In this document: positions 40,929-50,203 of the stretch, piece after piece
Numbering within the stretch: position 1 is the first letter of the stretch
Layout: the number at the start of each line of letters is the position of its first letter
Assembly (NCBI RefSeq): GCF_020216065.1
Contig: NZ_JAIWNA010000006.1
Coordinates: 369,238 to 433,237, forward strand
From: Nocardia rosealba
Lineage (GTDB): Bacteria > Actinomycetota > Actinomycetes > Mycobacteriales > Mycobacteriaceae
Direction: 5' to 3'
Length of the DNA stretch: 64,000 nt
The notes under the pieces: generated by a model
Seen by the model: the letters and a program-made list of their open reading frames with translations, nothing else
Database searches by the model: none
Told to the model about the DNA's origin: nothing
Translations under genes and position numbers: made by a program

Positions 40929-42336
40929 GGGCGGGGGACTTGTCCTCGGCGGGGCTGCGCAGGGTCGCCGCCGCGATGCCCGCGCCGGCCAGGGCCAGCA
41001 GGCCCGCGCCGAGGAAGGCTGCGGAGTAGCCGTCGGTGAGTGCCGTCGGATCGCCCAGTTCACCCGCGCCGAACGCGGCCGCCACCGCCGTCATCGCGGC
41101 CAGGCCGAGCGCCGAACCCACCTGGTAGCTGACATTGACGATGCCCGAGGCGAGCCCGCCTTCCTCCGGCCGCGCCGCCGAGATGGCAGTGCCGAGCGAG
41201 GGGATGAACGCCAGCGACATACCGCCCGCGGCCACCAGCGAGGCCGGCAGCACGTCGACCCAGAAGTTGCCGGTGGGGCGAACCAGCGACATGATGCCCA
41301 GGCCGAGACCGAGCACCACCAGGCCGGTCACGATCATCGGCTTGGCACCGAACCGCTGCATCGCCTTCGGGGCGAGCACGACCATGCCGAGCATGATGAG
41401 CGTCGTCATCGGCAGCAGCGCCGCGCCCGAGGGGAACGCGCTGTAGCCGAGAACCTGCTGTAGGTACAGGTTGAGGAAGAACCACATCGGCACCCACGCG
41501 GCGGCCAGCGCGAACTGGGCGAAGTTGGCGGCGGCCAGGTTCGGTGCGCGGAAGATGCTCAGCCGCATCAGCGGTTCCGAGCGGCGCGACTGGATGGCGA
41601 CGAAACCGGCGAGCAAGGCGGCGGCGACGGCGAGCACGCCCCAGGTCTGCCCGGATGCCCAGCCGACCTCCGGCGCCTGCACGATGGCGTACACGGCGGC
41701 GGCCAAACCGGCTGTCACAGTGACGGATCCGGCGAGGTCGATGGATCCCTTACGGGCGGGCGCGGCGGGCATCAACAGCGGAACCGCGATCAGCGCGAGC
41801 ACGGCGATCGGGATATTGATGTAGAAAACCCAAGGCCAGCTCACATATTCGGTGATGACGCCACCCAGGAACACGCCCGCCGTACCGCCTGCCGGCGCGG
41901 CCGCGCCATACACCGCGAGTGCCTTGGTGAGTTCCTGTGGCGTACCGCCGAACAACATCATCAGCAGCGTGAGCGCCGACGGTGCGATCAGCGCCGAACC
42001 GGCTCCTTGGATCGCCCGACCGGCCAGCTCGACACCGACCGAACCCGCGGCACCGGCGATCACCGAGCCGACGGCCAGCACCAGCCAGCCCGCCCCGAAC
42101 ACCCGCCGGGCGCCGAACAGGTCCGACAGCCGGCCGCCGAGCAGGAGCAGACCGCCGAAGGCGATCACGTAGGCATTGAAGACCCAGGTGAGGTTCCCGG
42201 GGGTGAAGCCGAGTTCGGCCTGCATCTTGGGCAGCGCGATCCCGATGATCGAGGTGTCCATGATGACGATGAATTGCGCGGCGGCGATCACCGCCAGCGC
42301 CCACCATCTGCGGGTGGATTGCGATTGCGTAGTCAC
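40921..42336 (-). CDS. MFS transporter, DHA2 type (14 helices), copper-operator controlled
   Basis: 471 residues from GTG 42336, eight bases after AAGGA. Fourteen predicted membrane helices and the motif LLLGGRLSDLFGARRVFGAG place it in the EmrB/QacA drug-exporter branch. The same 15-base CsoR-type core found at the copZ promoter lies about 50 bases upstream, so the gene is presumably induced by copper with the efflux operon that follows. The stop lies only 53 bases upstream of the copZ start, though copZ has its own promoter there. Substrate unknown; a copper-ligand complex is one possibility. Confidence 0.9.
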   Translation of the reverse strand: MTTQSQSTRRWWALAVIAAAQFIVIMDTSIIGIALPKMQAELGFTPGNLTWVFNAYVIAFGGLLLLGGRLSDLFGARRVFGAGWLVLAVGSVIAGAAGSVGVELAGRAIQGAGSALIAPSALTLLMMLFGGTPQELTKALAVYGAAAPAGGTAGVFLGGVITEYVSWPWVFYINIPIAVLALIAVPLLMPAAPARKGSIDLAGSVTVTAGLAAAVYAIVQAPEVGWASGQTWGVLAVAAALLAGFVAIQSRRSEPLMRLSIFRAPNLAAANFAQFALAAAWVPMWFFLNLYLQQVLGYSAFPSGAALLPMTTLIMLGMVVLAPKAMQRFGAKPMIVTGLVVLGLGLGIMSLVRPTGNFWVDVLPASLVAAGGMSLAFIPSLGTAISAARPEEGGLASGIVNVSYQVGSALGLAAMTAVAAAFGAGELGDPTALTDGYSAAFLGAGLLALAGAGIAAATLRSPAEDKSPAQV

Positions 42337-42380
42337 GACTTTCGTCCTTTCGAGCGGAGTGCGTCTCGTGGACGGTACCT

Positions 42381-42412
42381 TACCCCCCTAGGGTATAAAG
42401 GTGTCAAGAGTG
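42381..42412 (-). promoter_or_regulatory. Second CsoR-type operator and promoter, upstream of the MFS gene
   Basis: The 15-base core TACCCCCCTAGGGTA (42381-42395) is identical to that at 40901-40915. On the minus strand TTGACA precedes it and TAAGGT follows. It ties the MFS gene to the copper operon. Confidence 0.72.
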
Positions 42413-42429
42413 GATTCGCTCGAACGACA

Positions 42430-42461
42430 AACGCCCGGCTCGCGGGTGCGGGCCGGGCGTT
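42430..42461 (-). terminator. Terminator of the sterol-desaturase-like gene
   Basis: AACGCCCGGC and GCCGGGCGTT pair around a GC-rich loop just after the stop of the minus-strand gene at 42473. It separates that gene from the MFS promoter. Confidence 0.65.
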
Positions 42462-42472
42462 GGGAGGGAGGG

Positions 42473-43252
42473 TCAGTGGGCGTGCAGGTTTCGGGCGGTC
42501 GGTGAGGTCGGCGTGGTTGCCGGGTCCGGCGCGGTGCCGAGCAGTCGATCGGCCGTGCCGGTGGTGGTGACCGTGAACCAGTAGTGCTCGTTCTTGTAGT
42601 GGTGATGGCGATGATTGCGCCAAATCGCCCGATACGCGGCATGTTTCGGCTTGTAGTCGGTGTGGATCAGGTAGTGCGTCCACTCGTAGAGCAGGCCGAG
42701 GACGGTGATGGTGAGCAGGAAGGTGAGGCCGAGGCCGAGGCGCGGGAACGCGAGCAGTGCGATCGCCACCAGGGCGACGATGGTGAGCAGCAACGACTTC
42801 GGTGGGATGAAGATCAGTGGCACGTCACGGGGGTCGACGTGGTGCGCGCGGTGTTTGCGGGCCAGCTCGCTGTCGAGGGTCACCGGGCCGAAGTGCCTTG
42901 GTCGCCAATGCAGCACGGTGACGTGGACGACCCATTCGATCAGCGGGAATGCCGCCAGGATAAGGATCGGCACCAGTGCGTCGGTGAGCTGCCAATCCCC
43001 GACCAGGACGCGTGCGACCAAAGCGGTGATCAATACCGCGCCGATCATCCACGGCGACGGATGCCGAAGGAATTCTCGCGCCGCCGCGCCCAGGGACACG
43101 CTGCGGCGAATTCGGCCCGAGCTGCCTGCGGATTCGCTTCGCTTCGTGCGATGCGCATGCTCGGCGGAGCCTGCGCCGGTCCGTTCGGGAGCCTTCTCGC
43201 CTGTGCCGGTGGTGGTTTCGTGCGACGACGTTGTCGAACGGTCAGTAGTCAT
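42473..43252 (-). CDS. Sterol desaturase / fatty acid hydroxylase family protein
   Basis: 259 residues. The His clusters of the di-iron membrane oxygenases are visible: H110-xxxx-H115, H134-xx-HH138, H193/H197 and HRHHH at 214-218. About four membrane helices lie between. The first 65 residues are hydrophilic, Ser/Thr-rich and probably disordered, and the C-terminal tail is similar. Members hydroxylate or desaturate lipids at the membrane; the lipid here is unknown. The FadR-like GntR gene upstream, 18 bases away, may control it. Confidence 0.88.
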   Translation of the reverse strand: MTTDRSTTSSHETTTGTGEKAPERTGAGSAEHAHRTKRSESAGSSGRIRRSVSLGAAAREFLRHPSPWMIGAVLITALVARVLVGDWQLTDALVPILILAAFPLIEWVVHVTVLHWRPRHFGPVTLDSELARKHRAHHVDPRDVPLIFIPPKSLLLTIVALVAIALLAFPRLGLGLTFLLTITVLGLLYEWTHYLIHTDYKPKHAAYRAIWRNHRHHHYKNEHYWFTVTTTGTADRLLGTAPDPATTPTSPTARNLHAH

Positions 43253-43270
43253 GGTGCTTCCTCGGGTGGA

Positions 43271-44062
43271 TCATGCCCCGTCGAGGGCATGGATGAGAGC
43301 GGTGGTCGCCGGCTCGAGCAGTGCCCGAGCACGTTCGGCGGCCCGTTCCGGCTCGCCCGCGTCGATCGCGGCGGCCAGGTCTCGATACGCGCCCCCATTG
43401 CCCACCTCGGCGGACATGATCGGCGCGAGCGCGGCCAACGCGGGTTCGTAGGCGGCGCGCAGCATGGAATACATCAGCCGGAACGCGATCGAGTCGGCGA
43501 GATCGAGCACGTGATCCCAGAATTCGAGCGCGATCCGCTGCTGGGTGAGTGGATCCGACTCGGCGACAAGCCTTTCGACCGAGTCGTGCAGGAGTGTCAG
43601 CTCGTTGTCCACCGCCGATTCCGGTTCCGCGATGGGCGCCGCTGCGGCCTCGACCGACAGGGTCGTGCCGCCCCCGCGAGCGGCCTCCCTGCGCACCCGG
43701 CGCGCGGCGAGCTCGGCGATCTTGGGCCCGTTGTGCAACCGCGCCTCGAGAATGCTCCGCGCGACCGCCGGATCGATCGATTCCCCCCGAAGCAACAGCC
43801 GTGGCAACACCTCCAGCCCTGAACTGCGCCGATAATCCAGCACAGTCGTCGCTTCCCCCTGCCGCACCGAGATCAAACCAGCCGCCGCCAACCGCTGCAA
43901 CGCCTCCCGCACCGCAGGCCGCGAAACCCCCAGCGCCTCGGCCAGCTGCCGCTCACTCGGCAACGAACTCCCCACCGCCAGCTCCCCACCCAGCACCTGC
44001 TCGGCAATCTGCTCGAACACGTCCCCGGATACCGACCGCTTCACAACAGGAGTCCACGCCAT
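43271..44062 (-). CDS. GntR/FadR family transcriptional regulator
   Basis: 263 residues from ATG 44062. N-terminal GntR winged helix (about 8-75: VFEQIAEQVLGGELAVGSSLPSERQLAEALGVSRPAVREAL... core) and a C-terminal all-helical FadR-type FCD domain with acidic and His residues (about 130-250). Members respond to acyl-CoA or small organic acids. A palindromic site in its promoter suggests autoregulation, and the sterol-desaturase-like gene directly after it is the likely target. Confidence 0.9.
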   Translation of the reverse strand: MAWTPVVKRSVSGDVFEQIAEQVLGGELAVGSSLPSERQLAEALGVSRPAVREALQRLAAAGLISVRQGEATTVLDYRRSSGLEVLPRLLLRGESIDPAVARSILEARLHNGPKIAELAARRVRREAARGGGTTLSVEAAAAPIAEPESAVDNELTLLHDSVERLVAESDPLTQQRIALEFWDHVLDLADSIAFRLMYSMLRAAYEPALAALAPIMSAEVGNGGAYRDLAAAIDAGEPERAAERARALLEPATTALIHALDGA

Positions 44063-44089
44063 AACCCAAGCATGCGCTCGTCTGGCCAG

Positions 44090-44110
44090 CTGGTCAAGTG
44101 GTAAGACCAG
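44090..44110 (-). promoter_or_regulatory. Operator-like palindrome upstream of the GntR gene
   Basis: CTGGTC-N9-GACCAG spans 44090-44110, and TGGTAAGACCA (44098-44108) inside it fits the FadR-type core TGGT-N3-ACCA. It lies about 30 bases before the GntR start. Confidence 0.6.
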
Positions 44111-44153
44111 TCCGCGACCGGAGTACGAAACCTCGGACGGGAGGGCTATCAGT

Positions 44154-44337
44154 CTGAGCAGGCAAAATCCCGCTTCGGCGCAGGCTTGGGAGATAGCGGT
44201 TCGAAGGCGACCCCAGCCGCGACTGTCGCAGCGCCCAACCGGTCCTCGCCCCACGCTCAACGAATCGGGGACGCGCGATCACCACGCTCTGGTGGCGGAA
44301 GCTACTCGGCCGATGCCGCCACCACAGCGTGGTGATC
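44154..44337 (-). repeat. Dispersed palindromic repeat element, copy 1
   Basis: The core 44277-44337 has 22-base arms starting GATCACCACGCT (21 of 22 complementary) around the 17-base loop AAGCTACTCGGCCGATG. The reverse complement of this loop is exactly the loop at 59537-59553. Flanking sequence down to CTGAGCAGG at 44154 also matches the flank of copy 2, apart from an internal gap of about 60 bases. No gene is seen in 44111-44343. Confidence 0.75.
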
Positions 44338-44343
44338 AACCGT

Positions 44344-45111
44344 TCAGCTGGGGTCGGATCCTCGGATGGTGGAGAGCCAGGTGGCGGTGGCGGCGGCGAC
44401 GGTGGTGGCGCCGATGAAGGCGGGGAGGCCGCCGTTCATGACGTAGACCCAGAGGAGGCCGGCGAAAGGGGCGGCGACCGTGGATTGGGCGTCGAGGATC
44501 AGGCGGCGGGTCGGGGTGAAGGCGGGTGGGTCAGCGGGACGGGTGGGGTTGTCGACGAGTTTCCCCGGCGGTTCGGTGGAGCGTGCCCGGCCGGAGGGGA
44601 AGAAGCGGGTCGAGCCCGCGGAAATCGACCGCGGGGTGATGTCCAGGTCGGTGGGAGTGAGGGTGGACAGCGCCGATTCGTAGAACACCGGCTGCCACAC
44701 CGTGCGCTCACCCACGCTGATCTCCAGGAACGACCGGCTCACCAGCCGATGCTGCTGCCGAACCCGCCGCCCCGCCGCGATCCCGCGGCCACCCGGCCGC
44801 CCAACCGCTTCCCGGCGATTCGGTGCAACACCGCCCGACTCACTCCGGTGCCCGGCGATCCCACTCCCACCGGTCTCATCCAGCGGCGCCGCGACCTCGC
44901 CCCGGCCGATCTCAGCCAGTCGGGTCGCCGCCCCACTCGGCAGAACCCCGAACGCCAGCGCCATCTGATAGCCGGTGTACCCGAGCACCCCCAACGCCAC
45001 CACCGCCAGCGCACTCACCTGATCCAGGTCGGCGAACGGCACCCACGCCGCGATGACGACGAGGGTGCCGCACGTGACCGCCAGTGGATAGGTGAGGGCG
45101 CGCAGGCTCAC
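44344..45111 (-). CDS. Hypothetical membrane protein at the end of the peptide-ABC operon
   Basis: 255 residues from GTG 45111, which overlaps the stop of the preceding binding-protein gene. Two hydrophobic helices near the N-terminus (about 5-52), a basic, Gly/Arg/Pro-rich middle of about 140 residues and one or two helices at the end (about 205-245). No domain was recognised. Translational coupling suggests that it works with or beside the transporter. It ends six bases before the repeat element. Confidence 0.72.
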   Translation of the reverse strand: MSLRALTYPLAVTCGTLVVIAAWVPFADLDQVSALAVVALGVLGYTGYQMALAFGVLPSGAATRLAEIGRGEVAAPLDETGGSGIAGHRSESGGVAPNRREAVGRPGGRGIAAGRRVRQQHRLVSRSFLEISVGERTVWQPVFYESALSTLTPTDLDITPRSISAGSTRFFPSGRARSTEPPGKLVDNPTRPADPPAFTPTRRLILDAQSTVAAPFAGLLWVYVMNGGLPAFIGATTVAAATATWLSTIRGSDPS

Positions 45112-46778
45112 TTCAGGAAGCCGACCTTGGTGTAGTCGGGTGACGCGAGCCCGAACGCTCCGTAGTTGGCGAGGTTCTCCCGCACGGCATAGGTGCCCGA
45201 AGCCTGTTGCAGCGGAATCGAATAGCCGGAGGCGAAGATCAGCTTGTCGCATTCGTTGGCGAGTTCGCGCGCCTTGTCGGGATCGAGTTCGGAGATCGTG
45301 CGTTCGATGAGCGCGTTCAGCTCCGGCGACCCGATCCGGGCCTTGTTGGACTTCAGGTTGTTCGGGTCGTAGGCGTAGATCTGCGGCAACGCGCCGAGCG
45401 GCAGCACGCTTCCGCCCCAGCTGAACTGGGCCAGTTCGAAATTGCCCGGGTCGATGACGTCCTTGAAAAGCCCTGCGCCCGGCACCGTCTGGATGTTCAG
45501 CTTCACGCCGATCTGTGCCAGGTTCTGCTGCACGATCTGCGCGGTCTGCACCCAGCCGTCCTGCTGATACATCACATCGCGGAGTTCGAGCTTGCGCCCG
45601 TCCTTCTCTCGGACCTCACCGTTGAGTTTCCAGCCGAGGTCGTCGAGCATCTTCGCCGCCGCGGTCGGGTCGAAGGAGATGGGTCCGGAGTTGTCCTGGT
45701 ACCCCTTCTGGCCCTGCATGTAGATGTGGTTGTTCAGCGGCTTCGGATCGTCGACCACACCGTTCTGCGCGGCATTGACGATGCCCTGCCGGTCGATCGC
45801 CTTGGACAGCGCGATCCGCAACTGCGGGTCCTCGAGCAGTGAACCGGGCGCGCCGTTGAACGTGATGTGCGACCAGCTCGGTTCCGGCGTGCGCCGCAGC
45901 ACCACGCCTGCCGCCTGCTTGGCGCCGGTGACATTCTCGATGCCGGACATGTAGGCGACGTCGAGTTCGTTGTTCTGGATGGCGGGCAGCCAAGCGGAAC
46001 TGTCGAGCACGCTGAAGGTGATCGTGTCGAGTTTGGGTGTCGCGCCCCACCAGGCAGGATTGCGTGACAGGACGATCCGGTTCTGCGTGCGGTCGATCGA
46101 GCTGATCTGGAACGGCCCCGCGCTCACAACGAGACCGTTGCGGTCACGGTCGTTGAACGCCGCGGCCGATTCGGTACTCGCCTTCTGATACAGCGGAATG
46201 AACTGGCCCTGCCATTCGGCATACGGCTGCGAGAAGGTGACGACGGCCTGCCGATCGTCGACACCGCGCTCCACCTTCTCCACACGCTCGAATCCGCTGG
46301 TCGCCGAGATCAGATACGCCGGGTCACGGCCACTGAGCGCCGCCGCTTGCGAGCGCAGATCCTCCCAGGTGATCGGCGTCCCGTCGGACCACACGGCCTT
46401 CGGATTGATCGTGTAGGTCACCTGTTGCGGGTTGGTACCGGTGAGCTGGATGTCGGTGAAATAGTCGTGGTTGATGGACAATTCGCCCGCGGCATTGCTG
46501 GTGTACGCCGAAGGCAGCAGCGGCTCGATCACATCGCCGGTGTTGTCGGTGGTCCCGTCGACCTGCAAGTAGTTGAACGTCTCCGGCAGCGCGGAGAGCA
46601 CCAGCCGCAGATTGCCGCCGTCGCGCAGGTCGGCCACATCGTGGGCGTTGATGTCGTTGCTGCTGCCGATGAGGTTGGTGCCGGACGAACCGCCGGTGTC
46701 GCCCGAACACCCGGACAGGATCAGGCCGATTGCCACACATGGCACCGCGAATCGGGTACCGAGCGAGCGAATTCGCAT
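45108..46778 (-). CDS. Peptide ABC transporter substrate-binding lipoprotein (third in tandem)
   Basis: 556 residues from ATG 46778. Lipobox LSGC with C24 after a signal peptide. The large two-lobed SBP_bac_5 domain shows NLRLVLSALPETFNYLQVDG near the N-terminus and the NHIYMQGQKGYQDNSGPIS region shared with its two neighbours. It should capture peptides or similar solutes outside the membrane and deliver them to the permeases encoded upstream. It is one of three tandem paralogues, probably a product of duplication, and is followed by a coupled membrane protein gene. Confidence 0.93.
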   Translation of the reverse strand: MRIRSLGTRFAVPCVAIGLILSGCSGDTGGSSGTNLIGSSNDINAHDVADLRDGGNLRLVLSALPETFNYLQVDGTTDNTGDVIEPLLPSAYTSNAAGELSINHDYFTDIQLTGTNPQQVTYTINPKAVWSDGTPITWEDLRSQAAALSGRDPAYLISATSGFERVEKVERGVDDRQAVVTFSQPYAEWQGQFIPLYQKASTESAAAFNDRDRNGLVVSAGPFQISSIDRTQNRIVLSRNPAWWGATPKLDTITFSVLDSSAWLPAIQNNELDVAYMSGIENVTGAKQAAGVVLRRTPEPSWSHITFNGAPGSLLEDPQLRIALSKAIDRQGIVNAAQNGVVDDPKPLNNHIYMQGQKGYQDNSGPISFDPTAAAKMLDDLGWKLNGEVREKDGRKLELRDVMYQQDGWVQTAQIVQQNLAQIGVKLNIQTVPGAGLFKDVIDPGNFELAQFSWGGSVLPLGALPQIYAYDPNNLKSNKARIGSPELNALIERTISELDPDKARELANECDKLIFASGYSIPLQQASGTYAVRENLANYGAFGLASPDYTKVGFLK

Positions 46779-46810
46779 GGGGTTGCGCCCTTTCCGTAAG
46801 CGGGCCGAGG

Positions 46811-48499
46811 TCACTTGACGAAGCCGACCTTGGTGTAGTCGTAGGAAGCCAAGCCCGAGGCACCGTAATTGGCGAGGGTTTCGCGCACCGCGACCGTGCC
46901 CGCCGACTGCACGATGGGCAGGGAGAAACCGGATTCGAAGATGATCCGGTCGGCCTTGTTGGCCATTTCGATCGCCTTCTCCGGGTCGAGCTCGGAGATG
47001 ATCTCCTCGATCAGGGCGTTCAGCTCGGGCGAGCCGATGCGGCCCTTGTTGCTGAGCGGGTTTTCCGGGTTGTAGGCGTAGATCTGCGGGAGCGCACCGA
47101 GCGGGAAAATGCTCTTGGACCAGGTGAACTGCGCGATATCGAAATTGCCCGGGTCGATGACATCGGTGAACAGGCCGTTGCCCGGGTAGGTCTCGATGTG
47201 CAGTTTCACGCCGATCTGGGCCAGGTTCTGCTGCGCGATCTGGGCCATCTGCACCCAGCTGTCCTGCTGGTACATCACATCGCGGATCTCGAGCTTGCGG
47301 CCGTCCTTCTCGCGGACGTCACCATTGAGTTTCCAGCCGAGTTCGTCGAGCATGCGTGCCGCTTCGGCGGGGTCGTAGGACACCGACTGCGCGTTGTCCT
47401 CGTAGCCTTTCTGGCCGTCGAGGTAGATGTGGTTGTTCAGCGGCTTCGGGTCGGTGACAACGCCGTTCTGGGTGGCGGTGGCGATGGCCTGGCGGTCGAT
47501 GCCCTTGGAGATCGCGACGCGCAGCTTCGGGTCGGCCAGGATGGAACCGGGCGCGCCGTTGAAGGTGAAGTGCGAGAATCGCGGCGCGGGGGCGCGGCGC
47601 ACCTTGATGCCGGGGGAATTGCTCGCGGTCTTCACTTCATCGATGCCCGAAACCGTCGCAGCGTCGAGTTCGTTGTTCTGCAGAGCGTTCAGACGTGCCG
47701 AATAGTCGAGAACGCTGTAGGTGACCGTGTCGAGCTTCGGGGTGTCACCCCACCATTTCGGGTTGCGGTTCAAGGTGATGCGCTGCTGCGCGCGGTCGAT
47801 CCCGGTCACCATGAACGGCCCCGCCGACAGCGGCATTTCGTTGCGGTACATGTCGTCGAAGGCCTGGGGCGTTGCGGTGCTCTGCTTCGGGTACAGCGGA
47901 TTGAACAGGCCCTGCCATTCGGCGTAGTGCTTGGCGTAGGTGACGACCGCCTGCCGGTCGTCGACGCCGCGCTCGACCTTCTCGACGCGGTCGTAGCCCT
48001 GCGTCGCCGACACCTGATAACCGAGATCGCGACCACTCAAAGCATGTGCCTGCGACTTCAGATCCTCCCAGGTGATGGGCGAACCGTCCGACCACACCGC
48101 CTTCGGATTGATCGTGTACGTCACCTGCTGCGGCTCGGTGTTGGTGAGCTGCACGTCGGTGAAATAGTTGTGGTCCACCGTGATGTTGCCTGCCGCGTCG
48201 GCATTGATGGTGCCGGGCAGAGTCCACCCGACCACATCGCTCACCTCGCTGTCGCCGTCGATGTGATTGGCATTGAAGGTGGGCGGGAAACCGGTGAGCG
48301 GCAGGCGGAGATTGCCGCCGTCCCGCAATTCGTCGCGTTCCTTGGGGTTGATGTCGTTCATCGCCGTGATCGAACTCGACCCGGTCTCCAGCTCGGGACC
48401 GGAACCACAACCACCGAGCAGCAGCGTCAGCGCCGCCACTGGTGCGGCGACACGAAATCCGGCGCGACGCAGCCGGGAACCATAGGTAGCTGTGGTCAT
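46811..48499 (-). CDS. Peptide ABC transporter substrate-binding lipoprotein (second in tandem)
   Basis: 562 residues. Signal peptide with lipobox LGGC, C31. The same SBP_bac_5 fold and the same shared blocks (TYTINPKAVWSDGSPITWEDLKSQ; FNGAPGSILADPKLRVAISKGIDRQ) as the other two copies. ATG at 48499 overlaps the stop of the upstream paralogue by four bases, and 32 bases separate it from the next. The three paralogues may differ in ligand preference, which the sequence alone cannot show. Confidence 0.93.
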   Translation of the reverse strand: MTTATYGSRLRRAGFRVAAPVAALTLLLGGCGSGPELETGSSSITAMNDINPKERDELRDGGNLRLPLTGFPPTFNANHIDGDSEVSDVVGWTLPGTINADAAGNITVDHNYFTDVQLTNTEPQQVTYTINPKAVWSDGSPITWEDLKSQAHALSGRDLGYQVSATQGYDRVEKVERGVDDRQAVVTYAKHYAEWQGLFNPLYPKQSTATPQAFDDMYRNEMPLSAGPFMVTGIDRAQQRITLNRNPKWWGDTPKLDTVTYSVLDYSARLNALQNNELDAATVSGIDEVKTASNSPGIKVRRAPAPRFSHFTFNGAPGSILADPKLRVAISKGIDRQAIATATQNGVVTDPKPLNNHIYLDGQKGYEDNAQSVSYDPAEAARMLDELGWKLNGDVREKDGRKLEIRDVMYQQDSWVQMAQIAQQNLAQIGVKLHIETYPGNGLFTDVIDPGNFDIAQFTWSKSIFPLGALPQIYAYNPENPLSNKGRIGSPELNALIEEIISELDPEKAIEMANKADRIIFESGFSLPIVQSAGTVAVRETLANYGASGLASYDYTKVGFVK

Positions 48500-50187
48500 T
48501 TCAGGAATCCGATCTTCGTGTAGTCGTAGGTGGCCAGCCCCGGTGAACCGATATTGGCCAGCGTCGAGCGGGCGCCGACGCTGCCGTCGGTTTGCATGAG
48601 TGGCAGGGAATGGCCTTCTTCGAAGACTTTGCGGTCGACTTGGTTGGCGAGTTCGATGGACTTTTCCGGGTCGAGTTCGGTGAGGGTGCGTTCGATGAGC
48701 GCATTGAGTTCGGGGGAGCCGATGCGGCCGTAGTTGCCCTGCAGGTCGTTGGGGTCGTAGTAGTAGATCTGGCGGATGCTGCTCAGGGGGAACGGGTCGC
48801 CCTGGAAGATGAATTGGGCGGCGTCGAAGTCGCCGGGCTGGATGACATCGGTGAAATAGCCCGCGCCCGGTTTGGTGTCGATGGTGAGGCCGACGCCGAT
48901 CACGGCCAGGTTCTGCTGGATGATCTGGGCGATCTGCACCCAGGTCGGGTCGTTGTACATCACGTCGCGGATGACGAGTTTGCGGCCGTCCTTCTCGCGC
49001 ACGTCGCCGTTGAGTTTCCAGCCGAGGGCGTCGAGTTCGCGGGCGGCGGCGTCGGGGTCGAAGCCGAGACTGTTGTCCTGGTAACCCTTTTGGCCCTGCA
49101 GGAAGATGTGGTTGTTCAACGGGGTCGGCTGTTCGACGAGACCGCTTTGCAGGGCGGTGACGATGTGCTGACGGTCGATAGCCTTCGAAATAGCCACGCG
49201 GACACCCTGATCGGCCAGGATCGAGCCGGGTGCACCGTTGAAGGTGATGTGGCGCCAGCGGTTACCCGGTGCGCGGCGCACGACGAGTCCTTCGGTGCCG
49301 CGCACGGTCTGCACATCTTCGAGGGTGGTCAGCCGGACCAGGTCGAGTTCGTTGTTCTGCAATGCCTGCACCCACGACGAATGGTGGAGCACCGAGTAGG
49401 TGATGGTGTCGAGCACCGGCTTGTCACCCCACCAGCGGGGGTTGCGGCCCAGCGTGATCCGGCCCTGGCCCCGATCGGTTCCGGTGACGATGAACGGTCC
49501 GGCCGACACACCCATCGCATCGGCGAGGCTGGTGTTGAACGCCTCGGGCGTGCTGGTCACCGACTTCGGGTAGAGGGTGGTGTTGCCCGCGAACTGTCCG
49601 CGCCAGTCGGCGTAGGGGGTGTTGAAGGTGAGCACGGCCTGCCGGTCGTCGACGCCGCGCTCCACCTTCTCGACGAATTCGAAACCGTTGGTGATCGCGA
49701 TCAGGTACCGCTTGTCGCGCCCGCTCAGCGCGTTGGCCTGGGCGGCGATGTCCTCCCAGGTGATGGGCGTACCGTCGGACCACACCGCCGCGGGGTTGAT
49801 CGTGTACGTCACCCGCATCGGATCGGTGCTGGTCAACTCCACGCCGGTGAAGAAGTCGGTGTCGACCGTCAGCTGGCCCGACGCGTCCACTTCGAACGCG
49901 CGCGGCAACATGGCGCGCACGATCTCGCCGATCTCCCCGTCGTTGCCGTCGTTGGACAGCGTGTTCCAGTTCGCCGGATACGAGGTGACGGCCAGGCGCA
50001 GATTCCCGCCCTCGCGCAGTTCCCCGACGTCGGTGGGATTGATGTCGATGGAGCTGCCGATCGCGCCGGTGTACCCGTCGGCCGCGTCGTCACCGGCGCC
50101 GCAGCCCGCCACGATCATCCCGGCGGCCACCACCACGGCCGCACAGCGCAGCCGGGCACCGTGCGTGCGTAGGCGTCGGGTTCTCAT
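48496..50187 (-). CDS. Peptide ABC transporter substrate-binding lipoprotein (first in tandem)
   Basis: 563 residues. Lipobox VAGC, C29. SBP_bac_5 fold with the blocks TYTINPAAVWSDGTPITWEDIAAQ and FNGAPGSILADQGVRVAISKAIDRQ shared with the two downstream copies. Located 16 bases after the ATPase gene, so it is the copy closest to the transporter core. In mycobacteria the OppABCD-type locus (Rv1280c-Rv1283c, from memory) has one such protein. Confidence 0.94.
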   Translation of the reverse strand: MRTRRLRTHGARLRCAAVVVAAGMIVAGCGAGDDAADGYTGAIGSSIDINPTDVGELREGGNLRLAVTSYPANWNTLSNDGNDGEIGEIVRAMLPRAFEVDASGQLTVDTDFFTGVELTSTDPMRVTYTINPAAVWSDGTPITWEDIAAQANALSGRDKRYLIAITNGFEFVEKVERGVDDRQAVLTFNTPYADWRGQFAGNTTLYPKSVTSTPEAFNTSLADAMGVSAGPFIVTGTDRGQGRITLGRNPRWWGDKPVLDTITYSVLHHSSWVQALQNNELDLVRLTTLEDVQTVRGTEGLVVRRAPGNRWRHITFNGAPGSILADQGVRVAISKAIDRQHIVTALQSGLVEQPTPLNNHIFLQGQKGYQDNSLGFDPDAAARELDALGWKLNGDVREKDGRKLVIRDVMYNDPTWVQIAQIIQQNLAVIGVGLTIDTKPGAGYFTDVIQPGDFDAAQFIFQGDPFPLSSIRQIYYYDPNDLQGNYGRIGSPELNALIERTLTELDPEKSIELANQVDRKVFEEGHSLPLMQTDGSVGARSTLANIGSPGLATYDYTKIGFLK

Positions 50188-50203
50188 GGCGTCTCCTCCA
50201 AGG

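Noticed and set aside
44094..44339. An 81-codon ORF reading through repeat copy 1 (similar to a frame through copy 2)
   Set aside because: The similarity between the two translations comes from the shared repeat DNA; no ribosome site, and the frame breaks where the copies differ.
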